From Punica granatum (Eukaryota; Streptophyta; Magnoliopsida; Myrtales; Lythraceae), in the NCBI RefSeq assembly GCF_007655135.1, contig NC_045133.1, forward strand, positions 19,441,845 through 19,505,844: 64,000 nucleotides of DNA, read 5' to 3'. The translations under genes and the position numbers were made by a program. Position 1 is the first letter of the stretch; the number at the start of each line of letters is the position of its first letter. A model generated the notes under the pieces. That model ran no database searches and was not told where the DNA came from. It saw only the letters and a program-made list of their open reading frames with translations. Shown here one piece after another: positions 49,138 through 62,076 of this stretch.

Positions 49138-49369
49138 CGCTGCGTTTGGTTTCATAATAGAATTTTAAAATCAGATTTTCATTTTGAAAAAGAGTGGTAT
49201 AAATGAGACTCACCATTTGACTTTGTATGAATTATATTGTTTTGTTGTGAAAAAAAGTGGTATAAATGGAGCCCGCTCTTTGACTTTGTATAAGTTATTT
49301 TGTTTTGTTGTGGGTAGAATTAAGTTAAAGTTGTGATTTTAAAATTATACTCACAAACCAAACAAGGCT
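49138..49369 (-). mobile_element. MITE present only in unit 2, 232 bp, flanked by TTA
   Basis: The left end is CGCTGCGTTTGGTTTC and the right end CCAAACAAGGCT, with TTA duplicated at 49135-49137 and 49370-49372. Unit 1 has the uninterrupted site CTGCTCATTTAGCTTCC (near 46620), an exact empty site. It is inverted relative to the MITEs at 46876 and 49623. Confidence 0.87.
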
Positions 49370-49622
49370 TTAGCTTCCATTTGAGTGCAATTTTGAAACT
49401 AATTAATCCTTGGGAAAATATTAGTTATGCAGATAGAATGTTGTAGTAGTTTCAACTTTTCTCCAATCCTTTTGCTCATTAAAAGATAAGGTTGGATGTT
49501 TAATTACATGTTTGTGAAGATTGCCTGTATATTTTAGTGCCTTTAATTGTCAGTTCCATTTACAATAAGATTAGGCTCGGTTATTCTTTCCTATATTGGA
49601 TTATACAGTTATGAGAAATTAA

Positions 49623-49852
49623 TGGCTTGTTTGGTTTGCAAATGTGATTTTAAAATTACAATTTTAACCTAATTCTATTCACAACAAAATAAAATAACTC
49701 ATACAGAGTCAAGGAGTGACCCCATTTATATCACTTTTTTCACAACAAAACAAAATAACTCATACAAAGTCAAAGAATGGGCCCCATTTATACCACTCTT
49801 TTTCAAAATCAAAATTTAATTTTAAAATCCTACTTTGAAATCAAACGCAGCA
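49623..49852 (+). mobile_element. MITE, 230 bp, flanked by TAA
   Basis: This is the orthologous copy, within unit 2, of the insertion at 46876-47107, with the same TAA duplication (49620-49622 and 49853-49855). Confidence 0.8.
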
Positions 49853-50111
49853 TAAGTCATCTTGATTGATAAATATAATTTTATAATTGTTATTACAATG
49901 TTCTTTTGATTTAAGTTACACATGATTAATGCTTTTTTTTCCAATTGAAACCACTCACCATCTGCGTAGCTCTTCTTATTCTTTATTTGCTAATGGTCTT
50001 TAACGTTGTTGCTCACCTTGTCTACCTTGGAATGGCCACAAATAGAAGGTAACTTCTTTGACCCATTTTTTCCTTCTTCTCCTTGGATTTTTATTTTTGA
50101 AGACTATCTTA

Positions 50112-53100
50112 GTCATAATTTTTTATTAAAAAATTTGATCAAAAGAATATTGATAGAATAAAGAGTTGGAGTAGACGCCAAAACATCAAACCATTTTGTG
50201 GGTTAAAATTACCACAAATCTTCCGTTAACATTCTCACTTTAAAAGAAGGGCTCTTCAAGCTCATATGATACTTTGAAACTTGTGTTTAAAGGTCCCAGA
50301 GGAGGATTGCTTGTCATATAGCAAGAGAAACTTGAGTCTCCAAGATAAAAGGTCGGGATAAGGTGCTACCATTGCTTATCAAATTATGGAAGGATTCGTC
50401 CATGAGTTTTTTCATTTACCAAACTGGATGTTGTATTAAATAATACACAATTTCACTAATTTTTTGAAACCTAGGAATTATGTTCGATTTTGTCCGATGC
50501 ATTATATCTCAAATGCATGAGTTGTTTTTTCATTTTGGTGCTAGCCATCTTATATTTTATTTCAAGGTTCAAAACTCTATAAAACGGCCCGTTTGATTTC
50601 GCAATGTGATTTTAAGATTTTAACTCTAACTTTAACTCTAATCACTACACAACAAAAGTTAACAACACAATTATTACTTTTTCATTTTTCTTCAATATTT
50701 TTAATCATTCAATTCAATTTTTAATAATAAATTCTCTCAACTATTCATTACTTTTTCACAATTCAATAATACAATCATTACTTTTTTTCAACTATTTATT
50801 ACTTACTATGTGTTTGGCTTTTGAGTTGAGTTTTGATTTTAATTAGTTTGTAATGATTGTGTTGTTGAATTATGAGAAAAAGTGTGAAAAAGTGATGAAT
50901 AGTTGAGATAAAGTAATGATTAAATAATAAAAAAGTAATGAATAGTTGTGCTTTTTTTGGCCTTCACTATCAGTACTAATGAAATATCCCTCAATAAAAA
51001 AAAATATTTATTTATCATGGTATCATATTCTCTTTTTTAAAGAAAATTACATATATAAAGTACTTGTGATTGTGCACGCCACGTGCAGCACACGTATCCA
51101 TTCAACTAGTATATAAAAGTATGAGATGTTTATTCAATTTTTCTTCCTATTTTGTCCTTTCTTAAATAATAATATTACAAATTTACCTCTTTACATGAAT
51201 AACAAAACTAAATAATTCTTGAAATCATCGCACCTTTTGGTTAATGTCTCTTTACTCAAACGCTGCAAGTGAAATAAATTTCAGGAGGCCTTGCATCCTA
51301 TAATGCTAAATGAAATTCACATGTCACTTAATTTTTTATTTTCATAGAAAAGTAAATCCTTTTTAGTATAACAAAAAAACTACAAATATTCTACTATAAA
51401 CAAAAACAGAAAACTATAATTTCATAAGAAGATCAATTTAATAGTTAAATTAGTATAGATAAATTTACTCATTAATATTATTTCACATTTGACAAAATGT
51501 GATGTTTGATGAAAAGATGTGATCGTAACTTAAAGAGATGTGACTATTCGAATAATTGCATTAATTTTTGTTATATATACCTTCCAATTTTGGATAGACA
51601 TATAAAATGTCATTTGAACATCTTTTCCCCTCTAAAATTCTTCTCCTAGATAGTTCATTAAGTAGCATTGGAAGATTCTCAATATTGTTGCCTGAAAATC
51701 TCAATGGTCGAAAACATCTCATCATGTAAGATATCTATTCCTTATAATTGAGGGATTCCTTATAATCAATGGATTCTTTATACTTCTTTAATAGAGAATA
51801 TTTACACGTGTTTCTCAAGTAACCTTTTATATATTGTGCTTTTTAGATTTTACTCTTTTCTTACAATATCAGGTTTCTATCTATATTTCAAAATACTATT
51901 TTTCCAGTTACAAGGGAAGCCCCGTGAATTCGAGATACTATTTGATTGTTTCTTGTCCTTGTAGGGTACTTTTAGGATGTCAATATACTATTTGATTTTG
52001 TAAGTTTGCTCTTCATGTATGTGTATATAAATATATAATTGTTCTAATTCTTATTTACAAATTTTAGGTTTAACTTTTGAAACGTAAAAATATTAAAAAT
52101 ATTCAGAGAGCCTTATTTAAATACTAACAATTGTTATTTCCCGTTTTCATAAAAATAAATGTTTTGGTCATAAAGAAAAAGGTTTCAAACTTTTTGACCT
52201 TTTTTAGTACTTATCCCAAATGAAAATTAAGAAGAAATTAAATTATGTATGACTTAGGCATAAAAGAAGATTAACGGTGATTATTTAGTATTTCGAGACA
52301 ATTTTTTAATAAAGAATTAAAATTATAAGCAATTAAATGATTTTTTCTCTTATTTTGTTTTTCTTTGGCTTTTCTTTAACATTGTTCACTTTTTTACTCT
52401 TAATTCTAATAAGCACACAAATATAATATGACCGGTCGAACTCAGCAGCTCCGATGCGCTCTTCCTCCAATATGATAACTCTCGCAGGTCGAAAGCGCAA
52501 CATTAGTCGAAGGCAAGAACCTTTGCTAGCTAGGGGCCACGCCTATGGCCGAGCAGGACTGCAGTTTGCCCGTTACATGGGACTGCGACGAATTGCTTAT
52601 GCCTAAAAAAATAAGAATTTCACATCTCGAAATTGAAGTTTAAGGTCCCGACATTGGTTGTTCCCTTGAGTAACGGTATTGGCTGATGGTTATATTTAAC
52701 ATACACTCTTTTTTTATTATATGTACTCCTCTTGGTATTGGAGAAGTTTATGAATCCTAACCAATCTATGTTCGAGTAAAATTAACTCACTGAGGAATAA
52801 ATCACTATCAATTGTGAATTATTTTCGTCACACTACTCGAATCCGATAACTTTAATATAACAGCTATTGATTCACCAGAAAAAGCACATTGGTTCTATTA
52901 TATAAGTTAAGCCTTTGTCTTCCTCGTAAGTTGCCCGACCCAATGCTCTCTCTCCTCTTTCATAGACTCTGTGTTCTGTGTTTTGTCCCCAAGCTACAGC
53001 ACTCACTCTCAGCCTCCTCCTGTGATAATATATAATTTAAACATACACAAATATATATATACATTGAACTGATTAAGATAAACAAGAAATAGGGCCATTG

Positions 53101-54049
53101 GGTCTCTCGCCACTCCCCCCTGCCTTTCAAAATTTGAATCCCGTTTGGGTCTTATTATGTTTGTTATAATTCCACTGCAGACCCTCTGCCCACTGCATCC
53201 TTTCAATGTTGCCCCCGAGGCTTTAACCCGTGTTCGCGATCCTCCGATAACGCTATTACTGCTCGGAGTATGCAGTACTCCCTATCACATCCAACGTGCT
53301 ATATACACGATCTCTATATTGATGGACAAGACTGATCACGACCGCTGCTCTTTATGAGCTCATTCATTCTTCTCTAAGAGGTTATGCACTTACTTTCAAA
53401 TTAATATATTTATTCACATATTCCGTGTAATTCATCAATTCTTTCATTGGGCTTAAAAGTTAAAAATTATACTATAATGTACATGTTAATAAAAAAAATG
53501 AATTTTTTTGGCTAATTTTATATGCTCATCCAAAGTACATTTTTTTACTGAATAATGACATCATGTCGTACTATTTTCTACATGTACATTATAGATATAT
53601 TTTTTTTCGGTTAAAAGAGAGACTTGTAGGTTTAGTATAATTAAATATAAATCATAATAGCTAATAAAGTGGCATGAATAGTCCAAATAGGTATCGAACG
53701 TGAAATATCTTGATTACCAGGTAAAAACGTGTTTTACTGCGTTACATCATCTTATGCTACGCGATAGATCTTTAGATATTGAGGATACTAGAGAGATTCA
53801 GGAGAAAATGTGGAAACTCCTAAAATGTGCCACGATCTGTGTATATACAAGTTGTCACGTAACCATAAAAGGAATGTAGAAAGCAAAATATGAAAAGTCT
53901 TGCCCGGCCAAATATTGCACGAGAATATGCTAATATGCCACAAAAAGATATAATTCCCAAAATAAAATATGTGGGGCAGATTTGAGATGGGACCAAAATA
54001 TAAGGCCAAATTAGAATTTGCAAACTGGCCCTCTGCTACCTCTGTTTCT
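50112..54049. other. AT-rich intergenic region with MITE relics
   Basis: Two adjacent MITE-like segments occupy about 50585-50960. They have GGCCCGTTTGATTTCGC and TGTGTTTGGCTTTTGAG ends and repeat TCAACTATTCATTAC-type sequence in opposite orientation. A GC-richer segment at 52430-52610 and a plus frame near 53145-53357 show no domain I recognise. The rest is AT-rich. Confidence 0.45.
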
Positions 54050-54226
54050 GGAGCAGCTCTCTCTGTCTGTCTCTGAGATCCCCGTCTTCGCGCCCGCCTC
54101 TCTCGCTCTCCTCTTCCCCTTTGACCGCCTCGGTCACTGCTCCCTTCACCTCCACTGAGTCCTTTGACCCACCAATTTATACTCTCCCCTCCTCCCGGAA
54201 CTTCCGTCGAACACTTCGCCAGCGAC
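54050..54226 (+). promoter_or_regulatory. Pyrimidine-rich 5' leader of the AGC kinase
   Basis: A CT-rich tract (CTCTCTCTGTCTGTCTCTG, then CCTCTCTCGCTCTCC) runs up to the start codon at 54227. Such pyrimidine patches are common around plant transcription starts and 5' UTRs. No TATA box is evident directly upstream. Confidence 0.4.
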
Positions 54227-56150
54227 ATGGAGACCGAAGGGTCGCCGGCCAGCACCCTCCAAGAACTCAGCTCCAACGAGAGTGAATGCGACGACCGGAG
54301 CAGCCCCGGCGGAGGGTCGGGTTTCATGGCGGGTTCGGGCTACTCGTCCTGCCCGTCGAAGCCCCACAAGGGGAACGACATCAAGTGGGAGGCGATTCAG
54401 CGCGTGAAGGCGCGGGACAAGCAGCTGGGTCTGGGTCACTTCAGGCTGCGGAAGAAGCTCGGGAGCGGGGACATCGGGAGCGTGTACCTCTCCGAGCTCC
54501 GGGGGATGGGGTGCCTCTTCGCGATGAAGGTGATGGACAAGGGGATGCTGGAGGCGAGGAAGAAGACGGGGAGGGCCCGGACCGAGAGGGACATTCTGGG
54601 AATCTTGGACCACCCGTTCTTGCCGACGCTCTACTCCCACTTCGAGACCGAGAAGTTCTCGTGCCTGCTGATGGAGTTCTGCAGCGGCGGCGACCTCCAC
54701 ACCCTCAGGCAGAAGCAGCCAGGGAAGCATTTCTCGGAGCACGCGGCAAGGTGAGCTGCGGAAGTTTCCATTTTTATTTTTTCTCTCTTGAATTTAATAC
54801 TTTGTCCATAAAGCCTAATGCGATATCAATTAGTATGTCGGGGACTCGGAAGTAATGCGTAATGTACCTTACGAAGACCAACTGATGTCGTACTTTTTCG
54901 GGTTGAAGAGCTGATGTAGCAGAGTTAGAACATCTATGGGATGAGAACGAAGCTATGACAGAAGGGAAAGCTTGAATTGAACACCTGTATAGTAAATGCT
55001 TGGTATGTTCGAGTGACTGCTAGGGCTAGAAACTTCGAGAACAGATAGTTTATTGTCGAAAAAAAATCCTGCTTTTCAGGTTGATGCTTGGGAACTATTG
55101 TAGCAAACTATCTGGCTATAGATTCCGGCGCCTGAATTCCCTGCAATGCACGTGCTGAGTAACTGGAATGCCCTTATGTTCTTTTGTATGTTGATTCCCG
55201 AGAATTGTATATTCTCTATGATCCTTCTTATTGCCGTCCTAATTCCCACGTGCTGAAAACTCGTCTGTGCTTTTAATTGCAGGTTCTATGCCTCGGAAGT
55301 GCTTCTTGCACTTGAGTACCTGCATATGATGGGGGTGGTCTACAGGGACCTGAAGCCCGAGAACGTGTTGGTCCGAGACGATGGTCATATAATGCTCTCT
55401 GACTTCGACTTGTCCCTTAGGTGTTCAGTCAACCCCACCCTCGTCCGCTCAAACACCAACCCAGCCTGCAGGGCGTACTGTATTGAACCCTCATGCATTG
55501 TCAGCCCGTCGTGTAAATTGCCAGTCTGTGTTGAGCCCTCATGCCTACAGCCCTCTTGCTTCAAGCCACGTTTCTTGAGCTCCAAGGAGCACAAGGTGAA
55601 GCCCGAAAGAGTAAGGCCAGTAGATACACGGCCCCAGTTGATTGCTGAGCCGACAGCTGCTCGTTCAATGTCTTTTGTCGGGACCCATGAGTATTTAGCT
55701 CCTGAGATCATCAGAGGGGACGGTCATGGGAGCTCGGTGGATTGGTGGACGTTTGGTATCTTCTTGTTCGAGCTGATGTGTGGGAGAACCCCGTTTAAGG
55801 GGAACAACAACAGGGAGACCCTATTCAATGTTGTCGGGCAGCCCCTAAAATTCCCCGAGGGGTTTTCTGGGAGCTTCGCTGCCAAGGATCTGATCCGGGG
55901 GCTTCTTGTTAAGGACCCTCAGAAGAGGCTCGGGTTCAAACGTGGGGCCACTGAGATTAAGCAGCATCCCTTCTTTGAGAGCATCAACTGGGCCCTAGTC
56001 CGAAGCATGAGCCCCCCTGAAATCCCAAAACCACCCATTGATCTTGATTTCTCGACTCACATCTTCAAAACGTCCGTGCCATCCAATGCAAAGGCGGCTT
56101 CCGACTCAGATAGGTCCTCGGGGCCTTACTTAGAGTTCGAGTTCTTTTGA
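54227..56150 (+). CDS. AGC-VIII protein kinase, D6PK-like
   Basis: Two exons (54227-54750 and 55283-56150; GTGAGC donor, TTGCAG acceptor) give 463 aa. The first in-frame ATG is at 54227; the open frame extends further upstream but has no ATG there. The Gly loop is [10 protein letters not shown] (78-87), Lys101 in FAMK, Glu120, YRDLKPEN (195-202), and DFD (215-217) where most kinases have DFG, the hallmark of plant AGC-VIII kinases. The insertion in the activation segment (about 222-300) holds a Cys-rich [16 protein letters not shown] region and a basic patch, as in D6PK, where it aids plasma-membrane binding. The activation loop is [14 protein letters not shown]. The C-terminus EFEFF is a PIF pocket-binding motif. 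D6PK-type kinases phosphorylate PIN auxin exporters; that role is inferred from family. The domain of about 75 residues before the kinase is Ser/Gly-rich and low in complexity. Confidence 0.92.
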
Positions 56151-59100
56151 AAATTTTGGCGGGATCCACGGGCCGCAATTGTGTGAGGTAGTTAGCTGGT
56201 TAGTTAGTTATTTAGGGGAGTCTTGTTTATTCATCGTCTCAATGAAATATTTTTGTTCTGTAATTGCCGGCATAATTCCCCCCTTTTCTGATTTTTCTTT
56301 TCTTATTTCTTGAATATAACGGTAAATGTACAAATACTGCAATAATGAATGACTGGAATATAGGCTTTAGTTTCCACAACAATTGGAGATACATTTTTGA
56401 AAGGTATTAGGTAATCTTATCTAATCACATGCCGGGAGTAATTATTAAGAGTCATGAATGAATGCATGTTAATCGCACGAGTAAATTATTTTATTTTCAC
56501 TAAAATAAAAATATTACTGGTTAAATTCTGATTTTTGAGTGGATTATTACTGTTTAATTGTTATCGAAAGTATACTCTCAAGATTGCAAGAGCTTGATAA
56601 CTGAGTGTTAATTGTCCCAGTAATGTGTCATGATTCTCGCTAAAACAAAAATATTATTGATCATCACCTGTCATATTCACTAAAATAAAAATCTTAATGG
56701 TCATTTCTGAATCATATACGTGTCAGAAAAAAAAATGAAACCATATGAAGGCTTTTGGTTTTTTCTCATTTTTTGCTTTTCTTCTTGTTGGGTTTATAGT
56801 AAAAGGTATTCGGTAAATATTACTCAGTCATTTTAGCTATGTGTCAGAAAAAAAAAATGAAACCATATGAAGGCTTTTGGTTTTTTCTCTTTTTTTGCTT
56901 TTCTTCTTGTTGGATTTACTAGTAAAAAGGTATTCGGTAAATATTACTCAGCCATTTTAACTATATCACATCCAATCAAAATATTTGTAAGTAGAAAATT
57001 GACCAATAATAGTAAAAAGGTATTCGGTAAATATTACTCAGCCATTTTAACTATATCACATCCAATCAAAATATTTGTAAGTAGAAAATTGACCAATAAT
57101 AAATCAACATATTTCCCCTTATACTCATGATAGGTGGGGTTACTCATCCATTTCAATAATTTTTCCAAAGGGCTTTTGTCTTACCTGTGGGATTCTACCG
57201 ATAGGCAATTGAGGACTTCCATTGGTCCAAAAATGTTCTCATTGCTTTGCACTGCTTTGTCTCTGTCTCCTTTTTTTTTTTTTAACTACTTTCTCTATTT
57301 ACCAAGGTGCTTTATAGAACTCGAAAAAAAAAAGAATAAATACATAAATACACTTATAAAAAAAATACATACATAAAGTTACTTTATGAAAAGGCATGCT
57401 CGCATGAAAAAAGGAACAAGAATGATAATAAAGTACATGAAATATAAGGTTTTGCTTTGTGGGGAAAGGGTAGATATGAGCAAGAAACAAATGTTCGAGC
57501 TAGACAAGTCATAAAAAGTTTGTTAGAGGACACAGGTGGCTTTGGATTTTGGATTTAGACAGAGCTCAATACGATTGATGACTCACGGAAAATTTTATGA
57601 AATTTATATTATGTTCTTTTTTTCGTTTTAGTTCTCAATATTAAACAATTTGTTCTCATCAATCATACGCTGTTTAATATTATGTAAAGAATACCGATTT
57701 CGCACTTTCTTAAAATAAATATAAATTTCAGATATAAGATATAAAGGGGATTTTGAACGGGACGAGGTAGCATTGCTCACAAAGCTCCACCCTGCCGACA
57801 CAGCTCTTTCCGACGGTATCAAAAGGTGACATGGGAGGAAGAACACAAACCATAGATCAATAATGCCAAAAGGGTTCTCAATCGTACCTTTAATAGCCTA
57901 TAAATAACTAATTATTTTATGTATTCAATGAGTCAGTCTGAATAAAAACTCTCGTAATTTAAATCTTTTTTACCATGTCTTGATATCTTTCACTCGCTTT
58001 CTTATCATCTTATATTTTAAATTTCTTCACATTGCTCTCCCCTTTCTCTTCTATATTGGATCACCTCTCAATATTTACTATGTAAATATACGTACATATG
58101 CATGGATTAGATTTCTAGCATAATAGAATAATGAGGACCACTATTGGAGATGACTCATATGCAACATAATTAAAATAGCTTATGTGAGAAATGAAATCTT
58201 ATCCCACCAGCTGCTCCGCCTAGTAGGCAATTCAACCTATAAAATTTGTATGGTTTATCAAGTGTACCATTAATATTTAATCATTAACTTCTTTGATATA
58301 TGACAAACTACTATACACACAAATTAGCAAATCTAATCTTGTCAACTTATATTCTTTAATCTACAATCACCACATCCTTTTTTATGCAAAACCCTTGTGA
58401 CCTAGCTGCAACGAAGACGTCTGCAATCGAGAAAATCGAGAGCAAACCTATTTTCATGTAATAGCAATAGAGGGATAGACGTCTCAAATATATAGCGCTT
58501 GCCCTTCCGCAAGTAAGCTTCTTCTGGACTTCCGCGAATTAAAGGCTTTTGGACTTCAATGAGTTACGTGAGTTATGAACTTAAATTATAAGTAATGTAA
58601 CTTATAGCCCTTTTGTGGTTTTTTCGGCTTTTAGAAGCAAGGTGACGGCATAATATTGTACCGTAGTCCTATGTGTAGCTTCTCGATGCATTGCTCCTAC
58701 TTTTATATATTGTATGTAGACATATAAATTTGAGTGATAATATAATATATGATTTATTTTTATAGATATAAAATAATATGAAAATATCAAGCAACTTTAA
58801 ATATACTGAAACTATTGTTTACTGTTCATCGCAAGGAAATTGTCCTTTATTTTCTTTCCCCACCCCCCTATTTTTGCCATTTTAACATTTTCCCAATAAA
58901 CTTTAAATGTTTTTCTTCTTTGTCCCTTCTTTTAATTTCTTCTCACATCCTTCAAAAGTTTTCAAAATTAGTTACATGTAGATTTAACTAAACATTTATA
59001 TCCTATAAAAGTTTAGTTGAAAATCATTTTGACTCTCACGTGCATATTTGTTTTCCTCAATACGATATTATACATAACTTTTGTTTATATAAAACTAGTG

Positions 59101-60104
59101 GAGCATGAAACAATGAATTTTGTGCTTTTAGAGTCTTGTTATATTTTTCAATTATGATGTCTCGAGCTCTAACATATCCTGCAATTCTTTCTTCTATTTT
59201 TCTTCTTTAAGCAAAATTTAATATCATTAAATCCTTCTCTCTACATATATATATATATATTTATAACATCATGAGTAATAAATTTATAAGAACTCTACTA
59301 ATCAATCCTTAGAAAAAAGAATAATATTATAAAGTAGATTAATTTCATTACCTTTATTGATGAACTCAAGTATTCATGTATTTTGGACTAATATTGTCGA
59401 ATTAAATTTTGATTCCATATGTTACATTTGGTATTTTATACAATAGCATAGATGTTTAGCAAGAATATTGTATTTCAAGAAATAATGGTATAAATATATG
59501 TAATATACTTAATACAAAATATTTGCAACTAGAATAAAATATTTACATGGCTCCTCTCTTCTCTCTTTCTCTTTTCTAACTTATTTTCTCTATTTAAATC
59601 CTTCGACCTCTCAATATATAAAGTATAACTAAGAAATTAAATTTGTTTGAATAGATTTCCACCCCATTTAATGTATTATCCAATCATTGGAAGTTTTATT
59701 CAATAAATTATGGTATCGTACTTAAAATTAATTGAAAGAGTTGAAAGTAGCTTTTGATTTCAAGGAAATTGAATATTTCATGTTTAACACAACATAATGG
59801 GTGTTTAAAAAAAACAATGCAATATAATAATACTAGAAATAATGATACATATATATAATATTATACTCTTGCATTGTAATCGGACTGTTGCAGCGAAGCG
59901 CGGCCTCGCCCCTAGTTCTGGTCTAAAATTCTCACCAATCATGATCGTAAATTTTTAAGTTCGAGAAAGAGATTACAACGATTTACATGAATCAAACATT
60001 ATAAATACAATGTAAAGTTCGGATTTTCTAGGGAAACAGCCCCGAAATGTATCATATCATATATGGGGAAAAAGAGAGGAAAATGAAGGAAGAGATAAAC
60101 TTCT
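56151..60104. other. AT-rich intergenic region
   Basis: It begins with the kinase 3' UTR. No gene is recognised. A nested tandem repeat lies at 56729-57101. AT dinucleotide and A/T tracts are frequent, for example TA repeats near 59246-59262. Confidence 0.5.
56729..57101 (+). repeat. Nested tandem repeats (units of about 118 and 90 bp)
   Basis: A unit of about 118 bp beginning ATGAAACCATATGAAGGC is present twice (about 56735-56850 and 56857-56960). A 90-bp unit beginning AGTAAAAAGGTATTCGG is repeated exactly at 56922-57011 and 57012-57101. The identical 90-bp copies imply a recent event or an assembly error. Confidence 0.85.
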
Positions 60105-60135
60105 TGGGCCGGATTCCCCAAAGCATCACGGCCCA
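60105..60135. promoter_or_regulatory. Paired site II-like motifs in the SEC13 promoter
   Basis: TGGGCC (60105-60110) and GGCCCA (60130-60135) form an inverted pair. They lie about 200 bp upstream of the presumed 5' UTR splice donor of SEC13, a position typical of TCP-bound elements in plant housekeeping promoters. Confidence 0.45.
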
Positions 60136-60331
60136 AGTTAGACTCCGAGGCCCCTTTCCTGTCCTCGGTCGGAACAAGACTGCTCTTGTAGCCAAACAGT
60201 CCTGAATAAGAGAGAAACAAATCGAGGCAATCGTCGCTAACCTTTAACCCCCAAGTGGGCGTTCGATTTCGTCTTCCTCCAAGCTCAGATCTGATTTCGC
60301 AGTGATTGCCGGAGCGGATTCATTCGAGCAG

Positions 60332-61105
60332 GTAATCGATCGCTCTCTGATTCATTCACACACATTGAATCGTTTCGCATAGGTTGGAATGAAGCCTCAG
60401 ATCTGTGGAATTCATGGACCTGTTGGAGAAATGAATTATGGCGCTTGTTTGTACTTTGCTGCGTGAAATTTAGGGAAACGATTTGTCGAATTATGTTCGT
60501 ACTTGATCGATGCATCTGATTCAATAGAAATGAAGGATTTGTCCTCTTTAGCTAGATTTTCTTATGTAGAATCTACCCCGGATGATAATCTGATTGTTTT
60601 GATGTGATTGAATCATTCACGAGCTGAGACGAAGCTTTCCATGCTGCTCAAAATTGCAATATAGGAGCTTGTTTGCATTTGGAATCGAATCTGATCTGCG
60701 AAACGCCCTGACATGTACTGATGGCAGTTGTCTTAGGTTTTCACGCGGCTCAACCTGCTTAAGGAGTGCAATTTCTATGCACGAGCTTGTAATCTTGACT
60801 CATGTGGTGGATTAGCTTGAGTATACATAATCTATAAGTTTTCTGTTACAATAATCTTTTAAGTTTATGGATTTATTAGCTGCTAATGAAGCTTGTGATG
60901 CCTACGTTCGACTGACATCTTGTAGATTTGGTTCTTTGTTGGTATCTCTTGCTCAAATGTTTTGCGTGAAGTTGTTTGCTCGATTCCCTCTGTTCTCTGT
61001 GGATATGAGGATGGTGTTGTCGAGTCATTACTTGTGTTATTTCAAGCTACTTTTGCTGGTAGAGAAATTGACGCCTGCAATTTGAATCTGATCCATGGCA
61101 TTCAG
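60332..61105 (+). other. Probable 5' UTR intron of SEC13
   Basis: A CGAGCAG|GTAATC donor at 60332 and an ATTCAG|GC acceptor ending at 61105 bracket T-rich, ATG-containing sequence. Removing it gives a short leader ending 62 nt before the SEC13 start. It is inferred from splice consensus and base composition only. Confidence 0.5.
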
Positions 61106-61167
61106 GCTACTTGTGAAATTTAACAGCAAGCATATTGGAGGTGTAAAGAGAAGAGGAGCACGAAATC

Positions 61168-62076
61168 ATGCCTCCCCAGAAGATTGAGACCGGTCATCAG
61201 GACATAGTCCACGATGTAGCGATGGATTATTATGGGAAGCGATTGGCAACGGCTTCGTCAGATGCCACAATTAAGATAATTGGCGTAGGCAACAACTCCG
61301 GGTCACAGCACCTTGCTACCTTGACCGGTCACAGAGGTCCAGTTTGGCAGGTGGCATGGGCTCACCCTAAGTTCGGATCGATCCTGGCCTCTTGCTCTTA
61401 TGATGGCCAAGTTATTTTATGGAAGGAAGGGAACCCAAACGAATGGGCTCAAGCCCATGTTTTCAGCGATCACAAGTCATCTGTAAATTCGATTGCTTGG
61501 GCTCCTCACGAACTCGGCCTCTGCTTGGCTTGTGGGTCTTCGGATGGGAATATCTCTGTCTTCACTGCTAGACCTGATGGTGGGTGGGACACCTCCAGGA
61601 TAGAACAAGCCCACCCTGTTGGGGTTACCTCTGTTACGTGGGCTCCAGCCATGGCTCCTGGGGCCCTGGTGGGGTCAGGCTTGCTCGAACCCGTCCAGAA
61701 GCTTGCCTCAGGAGGCTGTGACAACACGGTGAAGGTGTGGAAGCAAACTAATGGAATTTGGAAGATGGATTGCTTCCCTGCCCTACAGATGCATTCCGAT
61801 TGGGTCAGAGACGTGGCATGGGCCCCAAACCTAGGGCTCCCTAAGTCCACCATCGCTAGCGCTTCTCAGGATGGAACAGTGGTCATATGGACAGTTGCAA
61901 GGGAAGGTGAGCAGTGGGAGGGCAAGGTCTTGAAGGATTTCAAGACTCCTGTGTGGAGGGTCTCATGGTCCCTCACTGGAAACTTGTTGGCTGTGGCCGA
62001 TGGAAGCAACAACGTTACATTGTGGAAGGAGGCTGTGGACGGCGAGTGGCAGCAGGTGACAACAGTCGATTCGTAG
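61168..62076 (+). CDS. SEC13: SEC13 WD40 protein (COPII coat and nuclear pore)
   Basis: An uninterrupted reading frame of 302 aa has the usual length for plant SEC13A/B. It starts [20 protein letters not shown]. Six WD-type blades are visible, for example [12 protein letters not shown] (31-42), [13 protein letters not shown] (73-85), [28 protein letters not shown] and [14 protein letters not shown]; the SEC13 blade insert with [14 protein letters not shown] is present. SEC13 pairs with SEC31 to form the outer COPII cage for ER-to-Golgi vesicles, and also belongs to the Nup107-160 (Y) complex of the nuclear pore, completing its propeller with a blade from the partner. The start lies in AATCATGCCTCC after a purine-rich leader. 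The coding sequence appears intact. Confidence 0.95.
   Translation: MPPQKIETGHQDIVHDVAMDYYGKRLATASSDATIKIIGVGNNSGSQHLATLTGHRGPVWQVAWAHPKFGSILASCSYDGQVILWKEGNPNEWAQAHVFSDHKSSVNSIAWAPHELGLCLACGSSDGNISVFTARPDGGWDTSRIEQAHPVGVTSVTWAPAMAPGALVGSGLLEPVQKLASGGCDNTVKVWKQTNGIWKMDCFPALQMHSDWVRDVAWAPNLGLPKSTIASASQDGTVVIWTVAREGEQWEGKVLKDFKTPVWRVSWSLTGNLLAVADGSNNVTLWKEAVDGEWQQVTTVDS

Larger units (their letters stand above)
47369..50111. repeat. Second unit of the tandem duplication of about 2.5 kb
   Basis: It is collinear with 44878-47366 and longer by about 256 bp, mostly because of an extra MITE at 49138-49369. The counterpart of the unit-1 frame (48732-49157) is open to the MITE insertion and is cut by it. 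Confidence 0.88.

Noticed and set aside
53145..53357. 70-aa plus frame near 53.2 kb
   Set aside because: It is short, has no ATG-proximal context or domain, and there is no splice partner I can support.
54146..54855. Long frames of 189-198 aa overlapping the kinase exon 1
   Set aside because: These are shadows of the GC-rich kinase coding sequence in other frames; they lack domain similarity.
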